The notes under the pieces: model-generated | Told to the model about the DNA's origin: nothing | Seen by the model: only the letters and a program-made list of their open reading frames with translations | The model's database searches: none | Position numbers and translations under genes: made by a program | Part shown: positions 30,185 to 38,873 of the stretch, piece after piece | How positions within the stretch are numbered: the stretch's first letter is position 1 | Layout of the letters: every line of letters starts with the position of its first letter | NCBI RefSeq assembly: GCF_050789285.1 | Contig: NZ_JBOUVX010000001.1 | Span: forward strand, 310,001 to 374,000 | Reading direction: 5' to 3' | Length of the DNA: 64,000 nt | From: CAVPWP01 sp050789285 | GTDB taxonomy: Bacteria; Pseudomonadota; Alphaproteobacteria; Rhodobacterales; Rhodobacteraceae

Positions 30185-31600
30185 TTGATCCTTCAGGACA
30201 TTGCCGACGGCGTGACCCGTGGCGTCGAGACGACTCTGGCCACGGTGTCGGAAGCCTTCTTCGAGCCGGCGATCCGGCTGGGGGTCACGGGCCTGTCGCG
30301 CGCGGGCAAGACCGTGTTCATCACCTCGCTCGTGGCGAACCTCATCAACCGGGGCCGGATGCCGCAGCTTGTGGCCTCGGCGAACGGGTCGATCCGAACC
30401 GCCTACCTGCAACCGCAGCCCGACGACACCGTGCCGCGCTTCGACTACGAGACGCACCTTGCCGCCCTGACCGGCCCCGATCCGCACTGGCCCGACAGCA
30501 CTCGCTCGGTCAGCGAGCTTCGGCTGTCGCTGCGGGTGCAGCCCTCGGGGCTTCTGTCGGGGCTGACCGGGCCGAGGACCGTCCACCTCGACATCGTGGA
30601 TTATCCGGGCGAGTGGCTTCTCGACCTTGGGCTTCTCGACAAGTCGTACGCCGACTGGTCGGCCGAGACGCTGCGCCGGGCCGAGCCGCGCCCGCAGGCG
30701 GCGGCCTTCCGGGCGGCGCTGGACGGCATCTCGGGCGACGCGGGGCTGGACGAGCCCTTGGCCAAGGCGCTGACCGCCGCCTTCACCGGCTACCTGACCG
30801 GGGCGCGCGCGGCCGGGTTTTCGGACTGCACCCCGGGGCGGTTCCTTCTGCCCGGCGATCTGGCCGGATCGCCGGTTCTGACCTTCGCGCCCCTTCCGCA
30901 ACCGTCGAGGACCCCGCGCGGCAGTATCTGGCGCGAGTTCGAGCGGCGGTTCGAAGCCTACAAGCGATCGGTCGTCAAACCCTTCTTCCGCGACCACTTC
31001 TCGCGGATCGACCGGCAGGTGGTGCTGGTCGACGTGCTGGGGGCAATCCATGCCGGCCCCCCCGCGGTCGAGGATCTGCGGGTGGCGATGGCCGATATCC
31101 TTGGCGCCTTCCGGCCCGGCCGGAATGCCTTCCTGAGCCAGCTTCTTCTGGGCAAGCGGGTCGAGCGGATCCTTTTCGCCGCGACCAAGGCCGATCACCT
31201 GCACCACGGCCAGCACGCGCGCCTGGCCGCGATCACCGAGGCGCTGCTGGCCGACGCCAAGTCGCGCGCCGATTTTTCGGGCGCGGTCACGCAGGCCATG
31301 GCCATCGCCGCCCTTCGGGCCACGACCGAGGACACGATCAGCCACGAGGGGCGGATGCTCGACGTGGTGCGGGGGCGGATCGAAGGGTCGGACAAGCGCG
31401 CGGCCTTCTATCCCGGCGAGTTGCCCGAGGATCCGGCGAAGCTTCTGTCGCCGGCGCGGCAGGGGGCCGAGACCTGGCTTGGCGCCGACTATTCCGTGAT
31501 GAACTTCGCGCCGCATCCGCTGGATCTGAAGCCCGGCGAAGGGCCGCCGCATATCCGGCTTGACCGGGCCGCGCAGTTCCTGATCGGTGACCGGTTGTGA
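30185..31600 (+). CDS. ycjX: YcjX-family P-loop protein
   Basis: A 471-residue DUF463 protein. The P-loop is GVTGLSRAGKTVFITSLVANL split as GLSRAGKT (about residues 40-47). The conserved LDIVDYPGEWLLDLGLL contains a Walker-B-like DYPGEW. YcjX proteins are predicted nucleotide-binding proteins found next to YcjF and linked to stress response in enterobacteria. The true role is not settled. I place the start at TTG 30185, behind GAGGGG and with family-like length. The frame stays open to ATG 30077 but that part overlaps truA and looks non-coding. ycjF follows 10 bases later. Confidence 0.82.
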   Translation: MILQDIADGVTRGVETTLATVSEAFFEPAIRLGVTGLSRAGKTVFITSLVANLINRGRMPQLVASANGSIRTAYLQPQPDDTVPRFDYETHLAALTGPDPHWPDSTRSVSELRLSLRVQPSGLLSGLTGPRTVHLDIVDYPGEWLLDLGLLDKSYADWSAETLRRAEPRPQAAAFRAALDGISGDAGLDEPLAKALTAAFTGYLTGARAAGFSDCTPGRFLLPGDLAGSPVLTFAPLPQPSRTPRGSIWREFERRFEAYKRSVVKPFFRDHFSRIDRQVVLVDVLGAIHAGPPAVEDLRVAMADILGAFRPGRNAFLSQLLLGKRVERILFAATKADHLHHGQHARLAAITEALLADAKSRADFSGAVTQAMAIAALRATTEDTISHEGRMLDVVRGRIEGSDKRAAFYPGELPEDPAKLLSPARQGAETWLGADYSVMNFAPHPLDLKPGEGPPHIRLDRAAQFLIGDRL

Positions 31601-31610
31601 GGGGACGGCG

Positions 31611-32627
31611 ATGAGCGACCGCAGGGGACCCGTGCTGATCGAGATCGACGAGGACGCCGCCGCGCAAAGCCCGGCGGAGGCGCCGCCTGTCGTCGACCCC
31701 GACGCCCCGCTGCCGACGGGGCAGGCCATGCAGACCATGGCGACGCTGGCCGCGCGCCGGCCTTCGGCGCTGGGCCGCTGGTTCTGGCGGCTGCTCGTCG
31801 CCCTCGTGACCTTCATCCTGTCGGTCGCGGCCTGGAGTTTCGTCGACACCCTGATCGCCCGGTCGGCCGTGCTTGGATATGCCGCGTTGGTGCTGGTGGG
31901 GCTCTTTGTTCTAGTCTGCGTGGCGATCCTGATCCGCGAATGGGCGGCGATTTCGCGTCTGGCCCGGCTCGACAAGCTGCACGCGGCCGCGGCCGAGGCG
32001 CTGGCGACCAACGACCTGGTCGGGGCGCGCGCCGTGGTCGACCGGATGCTGGCGCTTTATGCCGGCCGACCCGACCTGCGCTGGGGCCGCGAGACGCTGA
32101 ACGCCCGCAAGGCCGACGCCGTGGATGCCGACGCCCTGCTCGAAGCGGCCGAGGCCGATTTGCTGCCCGGCCTCGACGCCGCCGCCCGGCGCGAGATCGA
32201 GGCCGCGGCCCGGCAGGTCGCGGCGGTCACGGCGATGGTGCCGATCGCCTTCGCCGACGTCTTCGCCGCGCTGACCGCGAACGTGCGCATGATCCGGCGC
32301 ATCGCCGAGATCTATGGCGGGCGCGGCGGCGTTCTGGGCGGCTGGCGGCTGACCAAGACGGTCATGCAGCACCTGGTCGCCACGGGCGCGGTCGCGGTGG
32401 GCGACGACCTGATCGGCTCGGTCGCGGGCGGCGGCATCCTGTCGAAGATCTCGCGCCGCTTCGGCGAGGGGGTGATCAACGGCGCGCTGACCGCCCGGGT
32501 CGGCATCGCCGCCATCGAGGTCTGCCGCCCTCTTCCCTTCCGCGCGCTGAAGCGGCCCTCGGTCACGGGGATCGTCCAGCGGGCGCTGACCGGCCTGTTC
32601 CCGGGGCAGGGTAAGGCCGAGGGGTAG
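31611..32627 (+). CDS. ycjF: YcjF/TIGR01620 family membrane protein
   Basis: A 338-residue inner-membrane protein with two adjacent hydrophobic segments at about residues 60-105 (LLVALVTFILSVAAWSFV and AALVLVGLFVLVCVAILI). A cytoplasmic helical DUF697-like domain follows (AAARQVAAVTAMVPIAFADV; GGRGGVLGGWRLTKTVMQHL). This is the UPF0283 pattern. YcjF and YcjX are conserved neighbours in proteobacteria. The start is ATG 31611, 10 bases after the ycjX stop. Confidence 0.85.
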   Translation: MSDRRGPVLIEIDEDAAAQSPAEAPPVVDPDAPLPTGQAMQTMATLAARRPSALGRWFWRLLVALVTFILSVAAWSFVDTLIARSAVLGYAALVLVGLFVLVCVAILIREWAAISRLARLDKLHAAAAEALATNDLVGARAVVDRMLALYAGRPDLRWGRETLNARKADAVDADALLEAAEADLLPGLDAAARREIEAAARQVAAVTAMVPIAFADVFAALTANVRMIRRIAEIYGGRGGVLGGWRLTKTVMQHLVATGAVAVGDDLIGSVAGGGILSKISRRFGEGVINGALTARVGIAAIEVCRPLPFRALKRPSVTGIVQRALTGLFPGQGKAEG

Positions 32628-32749
32628 GGGCGTCCCGCGGGGCGGACGGCCCAGTCATCGCCGCAAGGGTGACCCATGACCGAGGGCGGCGGACACGACC
32701 CCGAGGTCTGGAACGGGAAAACCCGGCCGCCGACCATCGCAATTCGCGT

Positions 32750-33844
32750 CTAGTTCGACTGTTCCGTCCGCGTGTCCCTGTCCGACCCCGGCCCGTCGTT
32801 GCGAGGCGCTCCGGCGACATAGGCGGCGGCGACAAGAAGGTCCTGCGGACTGGCAAAGAGACGCGCGGCGGCGATCTCGCGGATCAGCGGCACCTGGGAA
32901 AAGTCCGACGCGGTGGCGAAGGTCCGGGCAATGGCCGGCGCAGCGTCGGGACGCGCGAAGGCAAGCGTTCGCAGCGCCGTGTCGATCGGGGCCTGCAGGG
33001 CGGGGTCGCCCCCGGTCCGATGCACGGCGAGCGCGCGCACGATCTCGTCCAGTTGCCGGTCGCTGAGGCGGGCAGGGGCCGCAAGATATTCCTGTTCGAT
33101 TGCCGCCAGTCCCGCAGGCCCATCGCGTTCGATCGCCGCGGTGATCCACGGCCCGAGGTTCGTCTCCATCCGAAGGGTCGCCATCATGGCAAGACGGCGC
33201 GCGATGGCCTGCCCGGCGCCATCGCTGTCGTCGAGTCCCAGAAGAAGGATGCGAATCGGTGCAAAGGGCTGTTCGTTGATATCGGTGAGCCCCCGAACGA
33301 GGTCCGCGGCCGTGACCGGGTAGGTGCCGCCCCGGAGCACCTCGTAGGGCAGCGCGTCAAGTTCTCTCAACGCGATCCGCCGGATCTGCGCGTCGCGATG
33401 GGCAAGGAGCCTGGCAAAGAAGTCGCGACGTTCGGCCGCGCCGGCGGGCGTGGCCCAGACGTCTGCATGGCTCACAAGGGTGTCGACCACGGGATGAGTG
33501 ACCGCATCCAGAATCAGAAGCCGCGTCCACGCGCCATCTGGCGCACGCGCGAAAAGAACGGCCTCGTCCGGCTTCCGCGCAAGCCGCGCCCGCGTCACGC
33601 TGTCGACCATGAAGGGGGGCGCGGTTCCGGATGCCTCGCCCCTCAGGACGGCGACTGTCTCGAACGCGAAGGGATTTTCGGCTGAAGGACGGGCCGCGAT
33701 CACCTCGACGCTGGCGGCGATGTTCTCGGACAGCGACGCCTCGGGAAGCGCGGTGTGAAAGGTGCAGGCCGGGGCGCGGTCGGGCAGGGGCAGGGCCAGA
33801 AGCCCGGCCAACGCCGCCGCGCGAAGGATGGTCCGTCGTGTCAT
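32750..33844 (-). CDS. Exported HEAT-like protein of unknown function
   Basis: A 364-residue protein with an export signal (RRTILRAAALAGLLALPLP then APACTF). The body has an N-terminal beta-rich portion to about residue 130. Helical HEAT-like units follow, for example FARLLAHRDAQIRRIALREL and LARRLAMMATLRMETNLGPW, suggesting a periplasmic scaffold. I recognise no named family. It is the last gene of a six-gene operon and its start overlaps the upstream membrane-protein stop by ATGA, so it probably works with the HupE-like proteins and the PpiC-type chaperone. It converges with ycjF across 122 bases. Confidence 0.65.
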   Translation of the reverse strand: MTRRTILRAAALAGLLALPLPDRAPACTFHTALPEASLSENIAASVEVIAARPSAENPFAFETVAVLRGEASGTAPPFMVDSVTRARLARKPDEAVLFARAPDGAWTRLLILDAVTHPVVDTLVSHADVWATPAGAAERRDFFARLLAHRDAQIRRIALRELDALPYEVLRGGTYPVTAADLVRGLTDINEQPFAPIRILLLGLDDSDGAGQAIARRLAMMATLRMETNLGPWITAAIERDGPAGLAAIEQEYLAAPARLSDRQLDEIVRALAVHRTGGDPALQAPIDTALRTLAFARPDAAPAIARTFATASDFSQVPLIREIAAARLFASPQDLLVAAAYVAGAPRNDGPGSDRDTRTEQSN

Positions 33845-34485
33845 CGGTCACCTCCTGCCGCGAGTGCGCCGCCGTCGTCAAGCTGCGCTGCGGCGTCGCC
33901 TTCGGATGCCGGCTGCAGCGCGAAGGCCCCGGCGAGCATGCCAATCGCCGCGACCCAGGACCCCGCGATGGCGGGCGCGATCGGCGCCAGGCGGCGGGCC
34001 AGCGCGTCGAGCCCCGCCCAGGCGAGCGCGGTTAAGATCCCGATCCCAAGAAGACCGCCAAGAAGCGGCTGCACCGTCCCGCCGTCGGGCTGCCCGGGCG
34101 CCAGGCCGGCGAGAGCGCCCGTGACGGCGACAAGGGCAAGGCTGGCCCAGACCGGGGTCCAGCGCGCGGGCAGCGTGGCGGCAAGGCCGATCAGCACCGC
34201 TCCTGCCGCCAGAAGCAGCGGCGCGGGCACAAGTCCCAGCCGCCAGCCCAGAAGCCCGAGCCCCAGCGCTGTCGCCGCGACGAAGACGGGCAAGGCCACC
34301 CGCGCTATTTCGATCGGGCGGCCGGCAAGGAAGGCCGCCGTCCCGACGACCAGCGCGGCCTGCAAGGGATCTGCCAGCGGATGAAGAAGGCCCGCATAGA
34401 AGGGCCCGAGGTCGCCGAAGGCGTCGTGTGCCAACGCCGGCGACGGTGTGGCCGCGAGAAGGACGGGAAGGCCCCGCCGCCTCAT
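33841..34485 (-). CDS. HupE-like membrane protein
   Basis: A 214-residue protein with a short leader (GLPVLLAATPSPALA) ending before HDAFGDLGPFYAGLLHPLAD. This resembles the mature HTG...HPL start of HupE. About six hydrophobic segments follow (ALVVGTAAFLAG; VALPVFVAATALGLGLLGWR; PLLLAAGAVLIGLAATLPA; LLGIGILTALAWAGL; SWVAAIGMLAGAFAL). The resemblance to HupE is partial, so I call it HupE-like. Start ATG 34485 overlaps the preceding gene by ATGA. Long upstream extension of the frame is Arg-rich and antisense-like, so it is left out. Confidence 0.65.
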   Translation of the reverse strand: MRRRGLPVLLAATPSPALAHDAFGDLGPFYAGLLHPLADPLQAALVVGTAAFLAGRPIEIARVALPVFVAATALGLGLLGWRLGLVPAPLLLAAGAVLIGLAATLPARWTPVWASLALVAVTGALAGLAPGQPDGGTVQPLLGGLLGIGILTALAWAGLDALARRLAPIAPAIAGSWVAAIGMLAGAFALQPASEGDAAAQLDDGGALAAGGDR

Positions 34486-35498
34486 GTGGCGAACCCCGAC
34501 ACCCGTTCGACCACCCAGAAGGCCGCGAGTGTTCCGACGCCGTAGGCCACCGCCCTCAATCCCGCCGCGCCGGGGGCGAGGGCTGCGCGCGCCGCCGGAT
34601 AGAGCCGCGCAAGCGCGACGCCGAGGGCAAGGACCGTGGCGATGAACAGGATCTGCCCCGCCTCGACCCCAAGGTTGAACGCCAGCAGCGCCAGAGGCAC
34701 GTCGCCTTCGGGCAAGCCGATCTCGAGAAGCGCGCGGGCGAAGCCCAGGCCGTGAAGAAGCCCGAAGGCGAAGGCCACCAGCCACGGAAAGCGCTCGGTC
34801 AGCCGCTTCTTCTCGTCCGGCGGATGCAGGAGTTCGGCGGCGAGAAAGGCGATCGACAGGGCCACGATGGCCTCGACCGGAGGCGCGGGCACGACGATCC
34901 AGCCAAGGCTTGCCGCTGCCAGCGACAGGCTGTGCGCCGCGGTGAAGGCCGTCACCGCGCCAAGCAGCTTTCGCCAGTCGCGGACAAGCAACAGGAGCAT
35001 CAGCACGAAGAGGAGATGGTCGATGCCCTTCAGGATGTGGTCGACGCCAAGCGCGAAGTAGCTGGCGAAGATGCCGCCCGGACCCAGACGCTCGGGGATG
35101 GTGAAACCGGGCGAGGCCGCCGTGAGGCGCATGGCCTGCGCTGTATCACCGACTTCGGGCGTATAGCGCACGAGGACGTCCGTGCGCGTCTTGTCGAGAC
35201 CGTCGATATGGATCTCTCCCCCGGCAAGCCCACCGGGGCAGGTCGCGATCCAGCCGGCAAGAAAGGCGCGGCCGTCGAACGTCGGGGCCGGGCCGCGGCG
35301 CGGTTCGCAGCCTTCGGGCAGAACGGCGTCGATCGCCATCGGCGCGCCCGCGACCTGCGGCTTCCGCCAGGCGACGCGCCACTCGTCCCCGCCCAGCGCC
35401 TGCACCTCGAGAAACCCCGGCTCGAGCGCATGGGCAGATACCCGTTGAGCCATTGACGGAAGAAGCAGGGCGAGAAGCAGAAGCACGCGCACGATCAT
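34482..35498 (-). CDS. HupE/UreJ-family membrane protein
   Basis: A 338-residue protein with a signal peptide (VRVLLLLALLLPSMAQRVSA) and mature HALEPGFLEVQALGGDEW. A periplasmic beta domain reaches to about residue 150. The membrane half then begins at SYFALGVDHILKGIDHLLFV and continues with TAFTAAHSLSLAAASLG, FAFGLLHGLGFARALLEIG and AFNLGVEAGQILFIATVLAL. These His/Asp/Glu-containing helices are shared with the protein at 27082-28230, so the two are paralogues. The family is believed to move divalent metals, but this is not proven for this subgroup. It overlaps the upstream isomerase gene by ATGA and the downstream gene by ATGA. Confidence 0.78.
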   Translation of the reverse strand: MIVRVLLLLALLLPSMAQRVSAHALEPGFLEVQALGGDEWRVAWRKPQVAGAPMAIDAVLPEGCEPRRGPAPTFDGRAFLAGWIATCPGGLAGGEIHIDGLDKTRTDVLVRYTPEVGDTAQAMRLTAASPGFTIPERLGPGGIFASYFALGVDHILKGIDHLLFVLMLLLLVRDWRKLLGAVTAFTAAHSLSLAAASLGWIVVPAPPVEAIVALSIAFLAAELLHPPDEKKRLTERFPWLVAFAFGLLHGLGFARALLEIGLPEGDVPLALLAFNLGVEAGQILFIATVLALGVALARLYPAARAALAPGAAGLRAVAYGVGTLAAFWVVERVSGFAT

Positions 35499-36328
35499 GG
35501 CGTAAGCACCTGCGATGGATCGGGACGCACCACCTCGTAGCGCGACAGAAGCGCCTCGTAGCGTTCCTCGCGCAGGCGTTCGCTCAGGCTGGCACGCCAA
35601 TCCCGCTCGACCTGCGCCCGGATATCCGAAAGCGGCGGGACCCGCGCCTCGCTCCGTTCGGTCACGCGCACAAGATGGGTGCCCAGCGTCGTCGCGACCG
35701 GGCCGGCCCAGACGCCCACCGGCACTGCGCCCAGCGCCTCGAAGAAGCCCGCGCCGAAGCTGCCGTCGATCACCCGCGCGGGGCTGGGGGGAAAGCCCGG
35801 CGGCAAGAGCGTGGGGCGCGCGGCCTCGCCCGGGTCGCCGCCGATGTTCAGCCGCGCGGCAAGGGCTTCGGCCTCGTCCGCGCCGATCCCCTCGGCCAGA
35901 AGGATCTGTTCGAAAGCGATCAGCGCCGGTTCGGCGAAGCGGTCGGGGTGGGCATCCAGGTGCGCCTGCAATGTCGCGTCGTCGGGCTGCAGGGCTTCGG
36001 CGCCGCTTTCGGTCAGGAACTCCATCTTCGTCTGCAGACGCCTTCGGATCACGGCGTCGCCGCCATCCAGCCCAAGGGCCAGCGCCTCGCGCACGTAGAC
36101 CTCTTCCCGGACGCGCTGGGCGATCATGTAGTCGAGTTCTTCGACCGTCGGCGCACGGCGCCAGGTCGACTCGAACTCGGCCACGAGCTGGCGCGCGTCA
36201 TCTTCGCTGATCACAAGCTGGTTGGCCGAGACGGGCGGGGGGCTGTCGTTGACCACGGCGTAAAGCCCGAAGATCGCGGCCGCGACCAGGAAGAAATGGA
36301 CAAGCGGATCCCGCAGAAGGCGCATCAT
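35495..36328 (-). CDS. Membrane-anchored parvulin-type peptidyl-prolyl isomerase
   Basis: A 277-residue protein with one N-terminal anchor (LVHFFLVAAAIFGLYAVVN). A SurA/PrsA-like chaperone part follows (FESTWRRAPTVEELDYMIAQ; EEVYVREALALGLDGGDAVI). The parvulin-like PpiC segment is degenerate (ALIAFEQILL ... GTHLVRVTERSEARVPPLSD). Such proteins help secreted or membrane proteins fold in the periplasm. The isomerase core looks weak, so it may act only as a chaperone. It lies between HupE-type genes, which are likely clients. Start ATG 36328 (a second ATG follows at 36325). Confidence 0.75.
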   Translation of the reverse strand: MMRLLRDPLVHFFLVAAAIFGLYAVVNDSPPPVSANQLVISEDDARQLVAEFESTWRRAPTVEELDYMIAQRVREEVYVREALALGLDGGDAVIRRRLQTKMEFLTESGAEALQPDDATLQAHLDAHPDRFAEPALIAFEQILLAEGIGADEAEALAARLNIGGDPGEAARPTLLPPGFPPSPARVIDGSFGAGFFEALGAVPVGVWAGPVATTLGTHLVRVTERSEARVPPLSDIRAQVERDWRASLSERLREERYEALLSRYEVVRPDPSQVLTP

Positions 36329-36353
36329 GCCGCGGCCGCGTCGGTCGCGTCCA

Positions 36354-36938
36354 TCACGCAACGCCGGTCAGGAAGGCTGCGCCGACCGCCGCGATGACAA
36401 GGCCTGCAGCCCGTATCGCATAGGTTCCCCAGGGCCGATCGGCGAGCGTCCCGAAGGCGATCCCGGCCAGATGCAGAAGCCCGGTCGCCACGACAAAGCC
36501 CAGTGCATAGGCATAGGGACTGGCGGCCTCGGGAAGTTCGGTGCCATGGGCATGGCCGTGGAAGATCGCGAAGCCACCGACCACCGCGACCGCGGCCCAA
36601 AGCGGCGCCCGCGCCCCGAAGGCCACCAGCAGCCCGAGGATCACGCCCGACAGCGCGATCCCCGCTTCGACCGCCGGAAGCGGCATCCCGGCCACGCCCA
36701 TCGCGCCGCCGAAGGCCATGACCAGCGGAAAAACCACGGGCAACAGCCAGATTGCCGGCCGGCCCAGGAAGGCACCCCAAAGCCCCACCGCCACCATCGC
36801 GACGACGTGGTCCCAGCCGAAAAGCGGATGGGTGAAGCCGCTGATCAGCCCGCCCTGCACCCCCTCGCCCGTGTGGGCCTGCGCCGTCTGGGCGAAAAGG
36901 AGGGCGAGAAGGACGACGGCGGACAGGCGATGTCGCAT
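36354..36938 (-). CDS. HupE-family metal transporter-like protein
   Basis: A 194-residue protein matching HupE in size and layout. The leader is LSAVVLLALLFAQTAQA, then HTGEGVQGGLISGFTHPLFG followed by WDHVVAM, the conserved HX5DH nickel-binding-type region of HupE. About six membrane helices follow, with FAIFHGHAHGTELP carrying the second His cluster. HupE proteins are proposed Ni(II) permeases accompanying hydrogenase genes, but no hydrogenase is present here. It starts 3 bases after the DUF3604 gene stop. Confidence 0.82.
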   Translation of the reverse strand: MRHRLSAVVLLALLFAQTAQAHTGEGVQGGLISGFTHPLFGWDHVVAMVAVGLWGAFLGRPAIWLLPVVFPLVMAFGGAMGVAGMPLPAVEAGIALSGVILGLLVAFGARAPLWAAVAVVGGFAIFHGHAHGTELPEAASPYAYALGFVVATGLLHLAGIAFGTLADRPWGTYAIRAAGLVIAAVGAAFLTGVA

Positions 36939-36941
36939 GGG

Positions 36942-38873
36942 CTATCCCTCGGGCGTGTACCAGATGGGCGAGGTATAGGCGCGCTCCTGCAGCGTCAGGG
37001 TCGCGTCCTCGGGGAGTTCGGCGTCAAGCCGGACCTTGTCATAAAGCACCCAGCGCGGCGTCGGGATCTCGAGCACGCGGGCATAGTAAACCGCGCTTTC
37101 GGCCGGATCGAAGTCCGGATCGGTCCACACCGTCCCAAGCTCGGAGGCGCCGATATTGTTCAGGAAATTTGCTGTCTCGAGGTCGACGGTATCGCCGACC
37201 GGAGGAACCTTGCCGTCGGCGCCGGGCTGGCGGTCGCCCGACCACGCAACGTCATAGACTTTTTCCTGAAGACTGCCGTCCGCGCCAAGCCAGCCCTTCA
37301 CGATCTGGATGCGATCAAGGTTCGCGCCGACCGGGTCGCGCAGCGCATAGACCATGAAGGTCGGCGCGCCGGACGCCGGCGTCGTGAGGTCGCCGCCCAT
37401 CGGCACGCCCTTCTCGTAGCCCGCGAAGGCCGGCTGGCGGGACCGAAGATCGTCCTCGGTGAAGTCCCATCCACCGAAGAAGCGCACCATCATGCGCGGG
37501 CCCGAGGTCGCATAAACCTCCTTGCGCGCCATCGCGTCCCAGATCGCCTCGCGCGTGTTCTCGGTCGCCCAGACGCCGGTGTAGCCCGAGGCCGAAAGCG
37601 ACCAGCCCGGGAATTCGCCCAGATCGGTCTTGGCGAACGGATGCCGCGACCGCATGGGCGAGGGTTCGGCGTTCGCAGCCTTGCCGAAGAAATTGTCCTC
37701 CTCGGCGGTCGACAGCGACGTGTGGCTGTCGGTCGATCCGACCAGCCCGAACTTGTAGGGGTTCACGCCAAGCTTCGCTTCAAGTGCAAGGCCCTGTTTC
37801 AGGGCCTCGCGGGCGTATTCGCGCGACAGCATGTCGGGCGTCTTCGCCTCTGACAGGTCGAGGTTGCCCGCGTCCCAGGTCTCGAAATCGGCGAACTCGT
37901 CGTCGGGCGACAGAAGCGGATGCGTCTCACCATCGCCCTTGATCTGGGTGATCTCGTAAAGCGGCTCCCACCGGTTGCGCAGCGTGACGTAGGTCTCGTC
38001 GACCGCCGCGCCCGTGTACTGCGCATCCACCGGGAACATCAGGCCGTTCGAGAGGTTGCCATTGTGCGCAAGCGCCAGCACGTCGCCGCCGGTCTTGTCC
38101 TCGTAGGCCTGAAGCCAGGCGTAGAGATCGAGCGGGTCGGTCGACCCGATCGGACCCTGCGTCACCATCGGGTGCACCTGCCGGGCCAGGTCCCCGCCGT
38201 CGCGGAAGATGACGTTGCGGTGAAGGTTGTTTCCCGCGACCAGCGAGGTCCATTCGAAGCCGATGAAGGTGGTGAAACGCCCGGGCTCGTAGAAACGCTC
38301 GGCCGCCTCGATCGTCTTCTTCCAGACCTCGTCATAGGCTTCCGACCCGGGATAGTAGGCAGCCACCAGCGCGGGATCGAGGTTGCCCTGCGCAAAGGTC
38401 GTGATCAGATCGAGGGCGGCATCCGCCGCAACCTGCCCACCCTCCTGCATGGCGTCGAACCAGCGCGCGCCCTGCTCGGTCCCCACGATGGCCGGCGCGC
38501 CGGCGAAAAGGTCGGGCGCGAAGCCCATCGCATCCGAGTGGTCGGTAATCGCAATCCAGTCCAGCGGCCGCCCCAGCCGCGCTGGCTGTCCGGTGGACGA
38601 GATCACCTCGTCGCCACGGGCAAAGCGGTAGGCCTCGTCAAGGCCAAGGCGGTTGCCGAACAATCCCGCGTCGGCCGAGAGCGCCGTATGCAGGTGCGAG
38701 TCGCCCCAGTAGACCTGGCTAGGAAAGTCGCGTTGGGCATAGGGGGAGTAGGGCCGCCCCTTGTAGAGCCCTTCGAGGCTTTCGGGAGAGGGCTGGATCT
38801 GCGCGAGTGCACCGGTTGCGGCAAACCCGACGGTTGCGAAGACGGCGGCGGCTGTTCTGCAGGTGAACGTCAT
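36942..38873 (-). CDS. Exported DUF3604 protein, PHP-like
   Basis: A 643-residue protein with signal peptide (AAVFATVGFAATGALA) and the DUF3604 opening VYWGDSHLHTALSADAG (about residues 53-69). Further putative metal ligands lie in DWIAITDHSDAMGF (about 105) and GLVGSTDSHTSLS (about 375). The HxH, DH and DxH motifs resemble the PHP phosphoesterase fold, which binds two or three metal ions. The length is typical of DUF3604 (about 600-700). Function is unknown. First gene of the operon with HupE-like carriers, so a metal-dependent enzyme supplied by its own uptake system is an attractive inference. An AGGGGGGA ribosome site lies 8 bases upstream. Confidence 0.82.
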   Translation of the reverse strand: MTFTCRTAAAVFATVGFAATGALAQIQPSPESLEGLYKGRPYSPYAQRDFPSQVYWGDSHLHTALSADAGLFGNRLGLDEAYRFARGDEVISSTGQPARLGRPLDWIAITDHSDAMGFAPDLFAGAPAIVGTEQGARWFDAMQEGGQVAADAALDLITTFAQGNLDPALVAAYYPGSEAYDEVWKKTIEAAERFYEPGRFTTFIGFEWTSLVAGNNLHRNVIFRDGGDLARQVHPMVTQGPIGSTDPLDLYAWLQAYEDKTGGDVLALAHNGNLSNGLMFPVDAQYTGAAVDETYVTLRNRWEPLYEITQIKGDGETHPLLSPDDEFADFETWDAGNLDLSEAKTPDMLSREYAREALKQGLALEAKLGVNPYKFGLVGSTDSHTSLSTAEEDNFFGKAANAEPSPMRSRHPFAKTDLGEFPGWSLSASGYTGVWATENTREAIWDAMARKEVYATSGPRMMVRFFGGWDFTEDDLRSRQPAFAGYEKGVPMGGDLTTPASGAPTFMVYALRDPVGANLDRIQIVKGWLGADGSLQEKVYDVAWSGDRQPGADGKVPPVGDTVDLETANFLNNIGASELGTVWTDPDFDPAESAVYYARVLEIPTPRWVLYDKVRLDAELPEDATLTLQERAYTSPIWYTPEG

